NCBI GenBank assembly: GCA_030684555.1
Contig: JAUXVN010000060.1
Coordinates: 1 to 39,461, forward strand
Source of the DNA: Ignavibacteria bacterium
Lineage (GTDB): Bacteria > Bacteroidota > Ignavibacteria > Ignavibacteriales > Ignavibacteriaceae
Length of the DNA: 39,461 nt
Direction of reading: 5' to 3'
This document shows, piece after piece, positions 1-9,285 of this stretch. The notes below the pieces were generated by a model. That model worked only from the letters and a program-made list of their open reading frames with translations, did not search any database and was not told the origin of the DNA. How positions within the stretch are numbered: the first letter of the stretch is position 1; each line of letters opens with the position of its first letter. The position numbers were made by a program, and so were the translations under genes.

Positions 1-61
1 AGCGAAGTGATTCGTCAAATAATCCTTTTGCTTGTTTGTGTTTGTATTTTCTGTGGCTCAT
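1..61 (-). CDS. Transposase N-terminus, IS5-like (partial)
   Basis: An ATG at 61 on the minus strand opens a frame reading MSHRKYKHKQAKGLFDESLR that runs out of the window. A basic start followed by GLFDE-x-LR resembles the N-terminus of IS5-family transposases, where a GLFDEELRLEKL-like segment precedes the DDE domain. Only 20 codons are visible, so no catalytic residue can be checked. The position, about 105 bases inside a putative terminal repeat, fits an insertion sequence. Alternative: an unrelated gene start that looks similar by chance. Confidence 0.45.
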   Translation of the reverse strand, partial: MSHRKYKHKQAKGLFDESLR

Positions 62-167
62 TTAATTTCTTTTATTTATTACTATCGTAAAAATACAACT
101 TTACGATTTATCTTCCATTCTTTCTTTTACTTTTTATTAACTCTTGGGTGAGTTTTTAGAGATGCCC
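1..167 (-). mobile_element. End of an IS5-like insertion sequence (runs off the window)
   Basis: The outer edge is placed at 167 because the minus strand there reads GGGCATCTCTAAAAACTC. This resembles both ends of the two MITEs at 3763 and 4514 (GGGCACCTCTAA and, inverted, GGAAACCTCTAAAAACTG). A transposase-like start codon follows inward at 61. The homology of the neighbouring oxidoreductase remnant stops exactly at 167/168, which supports an insertion junction. A 4-bp target duplication (TTAT at 168-171 on the minus strand) is possible, but the other end lies outside the window. Confidence 0.5.
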
Positions 168-406
168 ATAATATAATGGTATCCGGCCATCAGGATATCT
201 CTTCCAACCCTTTTCATTCAAAATGTATGCAAAATCCACAAAAAATGAAAAATCCATCTCTTGAAATACGGGATTGAATTTTGTTTTTACAAATCGAGAA
301 TTTCATATTGATGGCCCGCTTCTTTAATGCCCTTGACAAAATTATCAAGAATTCCTTTTGTAAATGATATCGGATTTGGATGAGCATAAACGATTAGTAC
401 TTTCAT
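168..406 (-). pseudogene. NAD(P)H oxidoreductase (flavodoxin-like fold) remnant, frameshifted and truncated
   Basis: From the ATG at 406 the minus strand reads MKVLIVYAHPNPISFTKGIL and continues to EILDL, the typical N-terminus of MdaB/KefF/quinone-reductase-type flavoproteins, where the P-N-x-x-S-F segment binds FMN phosphate. A stop follows directly near 289. Dropping one base restores YKTKFNPVFQEMDFSFFVD and then AYILNEKGWKR, matching the family pattern L-Y-x-x-x-F-x-P, so a single-base deletion broke the gene. The restored frame stops matching at the putative IS edge at 167/168, and the C-terminal half is absent. It sits 10 bases downstream of the methyltransferase remnant, as if the two were once an operon. 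Confidence 0.6.
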
Positions 407-416
407 GGTTAAAATC

Positions 417-871
417 TTAAAAAGTTATATATCTTTTCACTCTTTTTGCATATTGTATATATTCTTCGCCATACTGGAAATGAGAAATTGCTCTTCTTTA
501 ATCATAATAAAATGGTGGATAATCCCGACGACAATGAATGCTGTAATATTTATAAAATGAGGATTGAAAAGACAGGACGAGAATAGGTTGAAAATAAATC
601 CTAAATAAAACGGATGACAACTAATAGATTAAATACCATTTGTTTGTAATTTGTGGTTGTTAGGATAAGCTAAGCCAAAAATCAAATCCTTGTTTAGTTT
701 GAAGGTGGAAATAAATAATATTAGAGTTCCAATAAATAAAAATAGTAGTGCAATAATATCAGTATCTCCAAAAGGGTTTAATACTCTATAAACATTTACG
801 TTTATTCCTTTCAATAGTAATAATGTTAGATTTATAGGTACCTGAATTTGTAAAAGACTCCCAAAGCCCGG
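417..871 (-). pseudogene. Isoprenylcysteine carboxyl methyltransferase-like membrane protein remnant
   Basis: The minus strand carries a hydrophobic frame (one clear membrane segment, ALLFLFIGTLILFIS) leading to LQTNGI, then an in-frame TAA at 629-631. The same frame continues with SISCHPFYLGFIF. Family members have (T)xGIYxxxRHPxYLG here, so the stop replaces the conserved Tyr. Further on, EEQFL is followed by a +1 frameshift near 480, after which YGEEYIQYAKRVKRYITF appears, the usual C-terminus of this family (FGEEYxxYxxRVxRfiP). Two lesions in one short gene mean it is dead. The family methylates carboxyl groups of small or prenylated substrates at the membrane; the substrate here is unknown. 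Confidence 0.6.
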
Positions 872-1199
872 TTATTCTATTATCTAAAAATGGGGTTGTC
901 CAAAAAATTCTATTGGCAATTTAATGTAATGAATTTAATCTTTGAATGTAGGGAACGGTCGAGACCGTTCCGCATTGCTATCAGTATTCAAACCTATCAT
1001 TATCACACATCCATATAGAATCGTTATTCTCTCGATATAGAACCTATACAGACGGCTACTGAATCCGCTCTGAATTCGCTCTCGTTCCGCTCTACTTCCG
1101 CTGATTTTTAATATATAATCATTATTTTTGAAGTGTGGAGTATCGATAACTCTGAAAGGAATTATTATCACACAAATTGCAAAAAACACTTAAGTCTTA
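872..1199. other. Non-coding stretch between pseudogenes
   Basis: No convincing gene is seen. A minus-strand frame across 935-1189 is low complexity and includes the translated REP palindrome, so I do not call it. The stretch contains the palindrome at 952-971 and a degenerate 11-12-base tandem repeat around 1061-1102, built on variants of g(a)attccgctct repeated about four times. Confidence 0.5.
952..971. repeat. REP-like palindrome ggaacggtc-ga-gaccgttcc
   Basis: Perfect 9-base arms are separated by 2 bases. The core (ggtcgaga) recalls the gtcgagaa palindromes at 29417, 34471, 34588 and 35351, so all may be one dispersed palindromic family. It is not followed by a T-run, so it is unlikely to be a terminator. 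Confidence 0.5.
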
Positions 1200-1403
1200 C
1201 ATGGAAGAGTATGGGATTTGGTCTTTAGAATATTTAACGACAAAGAAATTGTTTCAGTAAGACCGGATAAATATAAGAAATCTACTCCCCTCAAAGCAAT
1301 CAAAAACTAAAAAAGATTTACAGTTGTCGTCACTCTTGCAAAATTTGTTAAATTATACCTCAAATTTGTATCTTGCTCCAGGGCATTCCATATATTTTTT
1401 TAA
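1200..1403 (+). pseudogene. Coding debris, unknown family, with in-frame stop
   Basis: One frame reads HGRVWDLVFRIFNDKEIVSV, RPDKYKKSTPLKAIKN, then TAA at 1308-1310, and continues in the same frame with KRFTVVVTLAKFVKLYLKF up to TAA at 1401. The layout (G-x-V-x-D-x-V-F-R, then S-x-x-P, then a basic A-x-x-x-R-F segment) recalls short unnamed proteins common in Bacteroidota-group genomes. No start codon with a ribosome binding site was found. I treat it as a remnant; it could be chance. Confidence 0.3.
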
Positions 1404-1512
1404 TCTGACCTAAACTAAATGAACTATTAAATAGTTATTCATGTTTATTGATAAAGAAGTCTGCTGCTGCGGAATGTATTTTGTAAATTAATAAAATAAA
1501 ATTTATCCTATT

Positions 1513-1525
1513 TTAATCAAATTAA
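1513..1525. promoter_or_regulatory. Candidate operator upstream of katG (ttaatcaaattaa)
   Basis: A 13-base near-palindrome lies just before and touching the katG ribosome binding site (aaaggag). It differs by one base from the centre of the perfect palindrome at 11158-11174 in front of the Rrf2 regulator gene (ttaatcagattaa). This could mean one regulator controls both katG and the cyd operon. In AT-rich DNA such a match can also be chance. Confidence 0.3.
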
Positions 1526-3733
<2,208 letters not shown>

Positions 3734-3762
3734 CAATACAATTGTTGATAATGTTATTTTAA

Positions 3763-3855
3763 GGGCACCCTTAATAATTCAAATTCATTTGCCACAAAGG
3801 CACACAGACACAAAGAATTTTTAGTGAAACTTCGTGGCAGTTTTTAGAGGTTTCC
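3763..3855. mobile_element. MITE copy 1 (93 bases, TTAA target duplication)
   Basis: It starts gggcaccc(t)taataattc and ends tttttagaggtttcc. The two ends form imperfect terminal inverted repeats (left core acccttaa, right ttagaggt inverted). Inner inverted segments tgccac and gtggca make the element hairpin-prone. It is flanked by ttaa at 3759-3762 and 3856-3859. It is nearly identical to copy 2 at 4514-4622 in the same orientation, but lacks 16 bases present there (tgccttcgtgtcctcg). There is no coding capacity. The ends resemble the IS end at 167. Confidence 0.75.
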
Positions 3856-3872
3856 TTAATTTAGTTGAAAAA

Positions 3873-3912
3873 ACGGTTACAGCAGATTGAGTATCTCAAC
3901 TGTTGTAACCGT
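3873..3912. repeat. Strong imperfect hairpin
   Basis: The arm acggttacagcagattgag pairs with ctcaactgttgtaaccgt around a 3-base loop (tat), with one mismatch and one bulge. No T-run follows on the plus strand. It may help end katG transcription or be the remnant of a palindromic element. It shares no sequence with the MITEs. Confidence 0.55.
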
Positions 3913-4081
3913 AATATTAAAATTTCTAATAATGGTGTAAAATGCAGCAATGCTATGAATCGTTGTTTGAAAACTATGCCTTGAAATATGAGCAAGAATG
4001 TTTTACTCAATTGATCGCTAATAGGTGATGATGGTGCTACAGTTAATAAATTTACTATTCCAAATATTATAAAGGATAATT

Positions 4082-4468
4082 GTGTTAATTTTAATCGGGT
4101 CTGATGGAGAAACTATTGATAGCAAAATTGCCAAACGATTTGGGCATGCGAACTATTATTTAGTTTATGATACAAATTCAAACTCTCTTGAAGTCTTCAA
4201 AAATGATAGTGAGGAGCATGATCATAAAAACCTTGAGCAGTTTTTAATAAAAGGTGTAGAAGCATTTATTGTTGGTAATATTGGTCCTCATGCCTTTGAG
4301 ATTATTAATACATCTAAGTCATTTGTTTATCTTGTTAGAAAATGTAGTGTTAAAGAGGCTATAGATAAATTAAAATTAGGGGAGCTGACCAAGCTAACTG
4401 AACCTACAGTTAAAAAGAATATCGAACATGATCATAATGAAGAGGGGCATCACCATCATAATCATTAA
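4082..4468 (+). CDS. NifX/NafY-type (Nitro_FeMo-Co) protein with His-rich tail
   Basis: 128 residues starting with GTG, with aaagga 7 bases upstream. The body matches the small Nitro_FeMo-Co (PF02579) fold: an N-terminal SDGETIDSKIAKRFGHANYY segment, a central VEAFIVGNIGPHAFEII strand-helix segment, and a C-terminal helix. In the wider family these domains bind iron-sulfur or molybdenum cofactor precursors. Stand-alone members occur in non-fixers with undefined roles. The last residues (HDHNEEGHHHHNH) form a histidine-rich metal-binding tail, so metal carriage is plausible. There are no nif genes nearby. The gene is bracketed by two direct MITE copies, with no co-oriented partner. Confidence 0.75.
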   Translation: MLILIGSDGETIDSKIAKRFGHANYYLVYDTNSNSLEVFKNDSEEHDHKNLEQFLIKGVEAFIVGNIGPHAFEIINTSKSFVYLVRKCSVKEAIDKLKLGELTKLTEPTVKKNIEHDHNEEGHHHHNH

Positions 4469-4513
4469 TAGAAATCCCGGATGGAATTTAGTTTGCGTGA
4501 TCATTTAACTAAT

Positions 4514-4622
4514 GGGCACCTCTAATAATTCAAATTCATTTGCCACAAAGGCACACAGACACAAAGAATTTTTAGTGAAACTTCGTGCCTTCGTGTCCTC
4601 GTGGCAGTTTTTAGAGGTTTCC
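4514..4622. mobile_element. MITE copy 2 (109 bases, TAAT target duplication)
   Basis: Same element and orientation as 3763-3855. The left end gggcacctctaataattc and the right end ttttagaggtttcc share perfect 8-base inverted cores (acctctaa / ttagaggt). It is flanked by taat at 4510-4513 and 4623-4626. This is the longer form, with an inner cttcgtgccttcgtgtcctcg segment partly complementary to the tgccacaaaggcac segment on the left. It lies between the NifX-like gene and the 3' end of cydC. Confidence 0.78.
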
Positions 4623-4665
4623 TAATCCATTCGATAAAATATTTTTTGTTTTTAGGTAAAGTTAC

Positions 4666-6393
4666 TTACCCGATACTATTACCTGCAGAAATTAACTTTA
4701 AGTAGTAATCGGAAGTTTTTAATAATTCTTTGTGATTACCTTGTGCGATAAGTCGACCATCCTGAAGAACTAAAATATTATCGAACATCTCCATTTTATT
4801 CAATCTGTGTGTGATAAATAAAACTGTTTTCTCATCAGAAAAATTGGCAATGGAATTAAGAATATTTTGCTCGGTTATATTATCCACATGAGAAGTAACC
4901 TCATCAAAAATCAATATAGGATTATTTTGGAGTAACGCTCTAGCAATAGATAATCTTTTACTTTCGCCTCCGCTTAGCTTTTTACCAAGCTCCCCAATGT
5001 TTGTGTTAAGTTTTTCGGGAAGATTGTTTACGAATTCAGATAAATCAACTTTTGTCAGAGCTTCAATTAAATCATTCCCGGTTGCATTTGGTTTTGCTAT
5101 TAATAAATTTTCTTTTATCGTACCGGTAAATAAATGAACTTTTTGCGGAACTACAGAAATGAGATTTCTTAAATTTATTTCATTGATATTTCGATAGTTG
5201 ATATTCCCTAAATAAATATCGCCGGAATCATACTCCCACAATTTTGTTATTAAATTTACAATAGTCGATTTACCTGCTCCGCTTGCACCGACAATCGCAG
5301 TTTTATTTCCTTGCTTTATCTTAAAAGAAACATCCTTCAGTGCAACAGCATCTTTTTGATAGGAGAATGAAATATTACTGAATATTAAGTTCGTATCAAT
5401 TAAACTTAAATCTTTTGTCGGGATTTCGGAATGTTTAATTTCTTGATTTGTAACATCAAACAACCTTTTGGCTGATTCACTACTTTTACTCAAATACTGA
5501 AATGCTTGTGGAATTGAAACAACTGCTTCAAAGGCTGCCATTATACCTATAGAAATCACACTCAGAAAAACACCATCTAAAATTTTATTCGTTACATCCG
5601 GAATTGCGGTAATCAATAGTAAAATAACAGTTACATTCATCATTAATCCTGTTAAAGTTTCATGCAAAGATTGAATGTTACTCATTTTAGTTTCAGAAGA
5701 AACTAGTTCTTTATGCAGAATATCGAATTGATTAACCTGACTTCCGTATTGATTATAAAAAGCTAATTCACTGAAACCTTGAAGTGTATCTATACTTAAC
5801 TCTTTCAATCTCGATTTAAGCAATACAATTTTTCTTCCAAGTTTATTACTCATTAAGTAAGTAACAAAGGGAATTCCAATTGCAGAGAGATAGAATAGAA
5901 TTAAAAAAAGTAATGCATAATTAAGACTAAATAGATTAAGTAAATAAAACATCAAAACTGAAATTGAAAGGAAGATAAACGGGGGAGAGATTACACGAAC
6001 AAAAATGTGTTCAAGGTTTTCGATATCTTCAATGGATCTTGTTAAAAGGTCACCGCTTGATAAATCAGTTGTTTTAGATGGAACAATAGAAACTAAAGCT
6101 CTAAAAAACCAGACTCTTAAGTTTGTGAGAAGTTTAAATGTTACATTATGAGAAACTAACCGTTCTGAATATCTTAATACACCTCGCGAAATACCAAAAA
6201 ATCTTACCCCAACAATTGCAACCTGTAATTGATAAATTGGAGTTTGTAAAGCAGCTTTTGAAATTAGATATGCGGATGTCATCATTAAACCAATACCGCT
6301 TCCAATCGTAAGAAATCCTAATAAAACTGCAAGAAGCATCCAGTATTTATATTCTTTTCCTAGAGAAATTGTTTTTATGATTGTCTTAATCAT
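4666..6393 (-). CDS. cydC: CydC, ABC transporter subunit for cytochrome bd assembly
   Basis: Half of the CydDC exporter that moves reduced thiols (cysteine, glutathione) across the inner membrane and is needed to mature cytochrome bd. N-terminal membrane domain of about six helices (roughly residues 15-290), then an ATPase domain with Walker A GASGAGKST, signature LSGGE, Walker B ILIFDE and a switch His in ITHRL. The D-loop region is SHVD rather than the usual NLD, as often seen in the CydC half. The frame can start at 6399, but the ATG at 6393 overlaps the cydD stop as ATGA, the classic coupled arrangement, so I use it (575 residues). It is last in the rrf2-cydABDC operon. Confidence 0.88.
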   Translation of the reverse strand: MIKTIIKTISLGKEYKYWMLLAVLLGFLTIGSGIGLMMTSAYLISKAALQTPIYQLQVAIVGVRFFGISRGVLRYSERLVSHNVTFKLLTNLRVWFFRALVSIVPSKTTDLSSGDLLTRSIEDIENLEHIFVRVISPPFIFLSISVLMFYLLNLFSLNYALLFLILFYLSAIGIPFVTYLMSNKLGRKIVLLKSRLKELSIDTLQGFSELAFYNQYGSQVNQFDILHKELVSSETKMSNIQSLHETLTGLMMNVTVILLLITAIPDVTNKILDGVFLSVISIGIMAAFEAVVSIPQAFQYLSKSSESAKRLFDVTNQEIKHSEIPTKDLSLIDTNLIFSNISFSYQKDAVALKDVSFKIKQGNKTAIVGASGAGKSTIVNLITKLWEYDSGDIYLGNINYRNINEINLRNLISVVPQKVHLFTGTIKENLLIAKPNATGNDLIEALTKVDLSEFVNNLPEKLNTNIGELGKKLSGGESKRLSIARALLQNNPILIFDEVTSHVDNITEQNILNSIANFSDEKTVLFITHRLNKMEMFDNILVLQDGRLIAQGNHKELLKTSDYYLKLISAGNSIG

Positions 6394-8120
6394 GACCATT
6401 CACCGGAAGGATTAACTAATGATCTATAGAAAAGATTTCTTTCAAGTAATTCTGTATGATGTCCGATATCTAATATTTTTCCATCATCCAAAACGATAAT
6501 ACGATCAGCATTAATAATTGTATTTAACCTGTGAGCAATAACAATTACTGTTTTATTTGAAAATAGCCGATACATATCTTTAATAATTTCTTCTTCAACA
6601 ATAGGGTCTAAGTTGGCAGTAGGTTCATCAACAATAAGCAATGGAGTATCTCTTAAATATGCGCGTGCCAATGCAATCCGTTGTATTTCACCCCCACTCA
6701 ATTTTATTCCATTTTCTCCAACAAAAGTATTATATGCATTGGGAAGTGATTCAATGAAATTATGAATCCGTGCATTTTGTGCCGCTATAACAACCTCGTC
6801 GAAAGCAGCATTAGGTTTTGCGATTTTTATGTTTTCTAAAATTGATTTTGCATATATAAATGGAGCTTGCGGAAGCCAGGAAATGTTATTTCTCCATTTT
6901 TCTTTTGTAACTGTTGAAAAATCAATCTTATCAATAAAAATATTTCCGTCATCAGGTTCTAAAAATCCGAGAAGCATATTTATTAGAGTTGATTTACCTC
7001 CACCGGACTTACCGACAATTGCATTTATTTTTTGCGGCTCGATTATTAAGGAAATATGGTTTAATGATTTCGATGTTCTGTTTGGATAAGTGAAAGAGAC
7101 GTTTTCAAATCTTATAGCAGATAATGGGGATAGTTCTAAGTGAGTTTGATTACTGAGTTGGTTAGAATTTTTGTAATTAAATATTTCAGCAACTCTTTCG
7201 AAAGCTGAAATCCCATCCATACCGGCATGGTAACTTGTCCCGAGCACTCTAAAAGGTAAATAAAATTCCGGTGCTATTATCAAAATGAAAAGAGCATCGG
7301 AAAAGATAAAATTTCCACTTAACAATCTTAAACCAATTTCTACTGCGACAATAGCAACACTAATAGTTGCTGCAATCTCCAATACTAATGCAGAAAGAAA
7401 TGCTATCTTCAACACCTTTAAAGTTTTTATTCTGAATGTTTCCGAGATTTCTTCAATTTTGAGCAAAACATCATTTGTGCGATTAAAAAGTTTTAATGTA
7501 ACCGCACCTTGTAAAACATCAAAGAAGTATGCGCTCATTCTGCTCAAAGTCTGCCATTGTTTTTTATTAAGTTTTTCTGCCATTGAACCAATCAAAAACA
7601 TAAAAAGGGGAATAATGGGGGCCGTTATAATAAAGACAAGTGCGGTTAACCAATCAATAGGAAAAACAAATATTAAAACTAATAACGGAATAAAAACTGA
7701 TAAAAACACTTGCGGTAAAAACTTTGAGAGGTAATCATCAAGTTTATCTATTCCATTAAGTAGTGTATTGACGAGTTCACCCGCTCTTTCTGATTTTAAA
7801 TTTATTCCTCCGTGTGCTTCAATTTTTTTTAGAATTCTTCTACGAAACTCAATCTTTATATAAGCAACAATCTTAGCGGCAAAATAGTTTTGAATCCAGA
7901 CTAAAAGTGATTTTAGTGCAGCCAAGGATAAGAATATATAAATAATAGGATAAACACTTTCGAGCGAACTGTTAAAAAGAAAAACATCACTGATTATTTT
8001 GCTTAAATTAAAAGCGAGAAGAATTGTAGTGACAGCAGCTAATAAACCAAAAGTTATAGTTAAAATAAATTTGATTTTTACTGGTTTGAGTTCAAGAAAA
8101 AGTTCTTTATTAAAATTCAT
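6390..8120 (-). CDS. cydD: CydD, ABC transporter subunit for cytochrome bd assembly
   Basis: Partner of CydC in the heterodimeric inner-membrane thiol exporter. 576 residues: membrane segments across about 18-290, then the ATPase with Walker A GKSGGGKST (about 370-378), signature LSGGE (474-478), Walker B LLIVDE (494-499) followed by PTANLDP, and the switch His in VIAHRL. The canonical D-loop makes this the CydD-like half. It follows cydB after a 141-base gap containing a hairpin, and its stop overlaps the cydC start. CydC and CydD were assigned by order and D-loop; the names could be swapped without changing function. Confidence 0.87.
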   Translation of the reverse strand: MNFNKELFLELKPVKIKFILTITFGLLAAVTTILLAFNLSKIISDVFLFNSSLESVYPIIYIFLSLAALKSLLVWIQNYFAAKIVAYIKIEFRRRILKKIEAHGGINLKSERAGELVNTLLNGIDKLDDYLSKFLPQVFLSVFIPLLVLIFVFPIDWLTALVFIITAPIIPLFMFLIGSMAEKLNKKQWQTLSRMSAYFFDVLQGAVTLKLFNRTNDVLLKIEEISETFRIKTLKVLKIAFLSALVLEIAATISVAIVAVEIGLRLLSGNFIFSDALFILIIAPEFYLPFRVLGTSYHAGMDGISAFERVAEIFNYKNSNQLSNQTHLELSPLSAIRFENVSFTYPNRTSKSLNHISLIIEPQKINAIVGKSGGGKSTLINMLLGFLEPDDGNIFIDKIDFSTVTKEKWRNNISWLPQAPFIYAKSILENIKIAKPNAAFDEVVIAAQNARIHNFIESLPNAYNTFVGENGIKLSGGEIQRIALARAYLRDTPLLIVDEPTANLDPIVEEEIIKDMYRLFSNKTVIVIAHRLNTIINADRIIVLDDGKILDIGHHTELLERNLFYRSLVNPSGEWS

Positions 8121-8215
8121 TTACCAATAAAATATATTTCTATATTAATAAAAAATAACTTTAATATCATTTACTCTCTGATATTTCAGCATGTAAGAAT
8201 TTGGATAAATAATAA

Positions 8216-8241
8216 GGGAAGGGAGATTTCTAACCCTTCCC
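8216..8241 (-). terminator. Hairpin between cydB and cydD
   Basis: Perfect 8-base stem (gggaaggg / cccttccc) with a 10-base loop, 20 bases past the cydB stop. On the minus strand it is followed by ttattattta, only a weak U-tract. It probably attenuates read-through into cydDC or protects the cydAB message end, rather than fully terminating. Confidence 0.5.
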
Positions 8242-8261
8242 ATAAAAAATAAGGTTTGGTT

Positions 8262-9275
8262 CTAATATTCAAGTTTTGATTTTGTTGAGACTCTCTTTCT
8301 AAAAATCCAATATGACCAAGCCTGATACGCTAAAACTATAGGTACAAATATCAATGCTATAATGCTCATTACCTTTAAAGTATACGGACTTGAAGATGCA
8401 TTGTAGATTGTCAAACTATAATCACTATTTGTACTTGAAACCATTACACGCGGGAATAAACCCATAAAAATTGTTATAGTTGAAAATGCAATTGTAATCC
8501 CTGTCATTACAAATGCCCAGCCTTCTCTTTTAATTTTCAAAAAGTAGCCGACAGAAACGATTGCTATAGCTGCTAATACTGGAATTACTCCAGGATTTAC
8601 TCCAAGTTTTGAAAACATATCTGTATCAAAGTAACCAAAGATTACATAAGTAAACAAAAGAAACGTGGTTGGTAGCCAGAGTTTATTGGCAACTTTTCTT
8701 GCTCTATCCAATAAATTGTCGGTCAACTTCAGTGATAAGAAAATAGAACCGTGTAGCGTAAAAAGAGAGAGAGAAGCTAACCCACCAACTATTGCATAAG
8801 GATTAAGCAGAGTGAAAAAACTACCTGTATAATTCATATTCTGATCAATAGGTACACCTCGAATCAGGTTTGCAATGGCAACACCCCATAAAAGTGCCGG
8901 AATAAAACTTCCGAAGAATATAACCCAATCCCATCTATTACGCCAAACCGGTGAGTCTTTTTTACTTCGATATTCAAAAGCTACACCTCTTGCAATTAAT
9001 GCAAGCAGCATTAATACAAGCGCGAGATAAAATCCGCTAAACAAAGTTGCATACCAGTTTGGGAAAGCCGCAAACATAGCACCGCCGGCGGTTAGCATCC
9101 AAACTTCATTTCCATCCCAAAATGTACCGATGGAATTAATAATAGCTCTTCGTTCTCTGTCTTCTTTACCAAGGAATGGTAAGAGTATCCCTACTCCGTA
9201 ATCAAATCCTTCTAAAAAGAAAAACCCGATAAAGAGTACTGTGATTAGTATAAACCAGATAATATTTAAGTCCAT
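8262..9275 (-). CDS. cydB: Cytochrome bd ubiquinol/menaquinol oxidase subunit II
   Basis: Membrane subunit of the high-affinity terminal oxidase that reduces O2 to water with quinol. 337 residues with about eight to nine hydrophobic helices. Conserved features are FFLEGFDYGVG near the N-terminus and the GTFWDGNEVWM segment around residues 50-60, which holds the Asp/Glu pair near the proton path. Ends with a short basic tail. It lies 10 bases after cydA with a good ribosome binding site (aggggc). Confidence 0.95.
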   Translation of the reverse strand: MDLNIIWFILITVLFIGFFFLEGFDYGVGILLPFLGKEDRERRAIINSIGTFWDGNEVWMLTAGGAMFAAFPNWYATLFSGFYLALVLMLLALIARGVAFEYRSKKDSPVWRNRWDWVIFFGSFIPALLWGVAIANLIRGVPIDQNMNYTGSFFTLLNPYAIVGGLASLSLFTLHGSIFLSLKLTDNLLDRARKVANKLWLPTTFLLFTYVIFGYFDTDMFSKLGVNPGVIPVLAAIAIVSVGYFLKIKREGWAFVMTGITIAFSTITIFMGLFPRVMVSSTNSDYSLTIYNASSSPYTLKVMSIIALIFVPIVLAYQAWSYWIFRKRVSTKSKLEY

Positions 9276-9285
9276 TTTATTGCCC

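Noticed and set aside
841-925. Second minus-strand coding trace near the methyltransferase remnant (TTPFLDNRITGLWESF)
   Set aside because: It looks coding-like but matches no family I recognise and is interrupted on both sides, so it remains unassigned.
935-1189. 84-codon minus-strand open frame
   Set aside because: It runs through the REP palindrome and a degenerate tandem repeat, has no ribosome binding site and matches no family I know.
3942-4028. 28-codon plus-strand open frame with two Cys
   Set aside because: Too short, without ribosome binding site or recognisable pattern.
6394-6399. Upstream ATG for cydC
   Set aside because: The ATG at 6393 forms the standard ATGA overlap with the cydD stop, and nothing favours the two extra residues.
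7285-7734. 149-codon plus-strand frame inside cydD
   Set aside because: It is the antisense shadow of a conserved transporter gene; its residue make-up is typical of such shadows.
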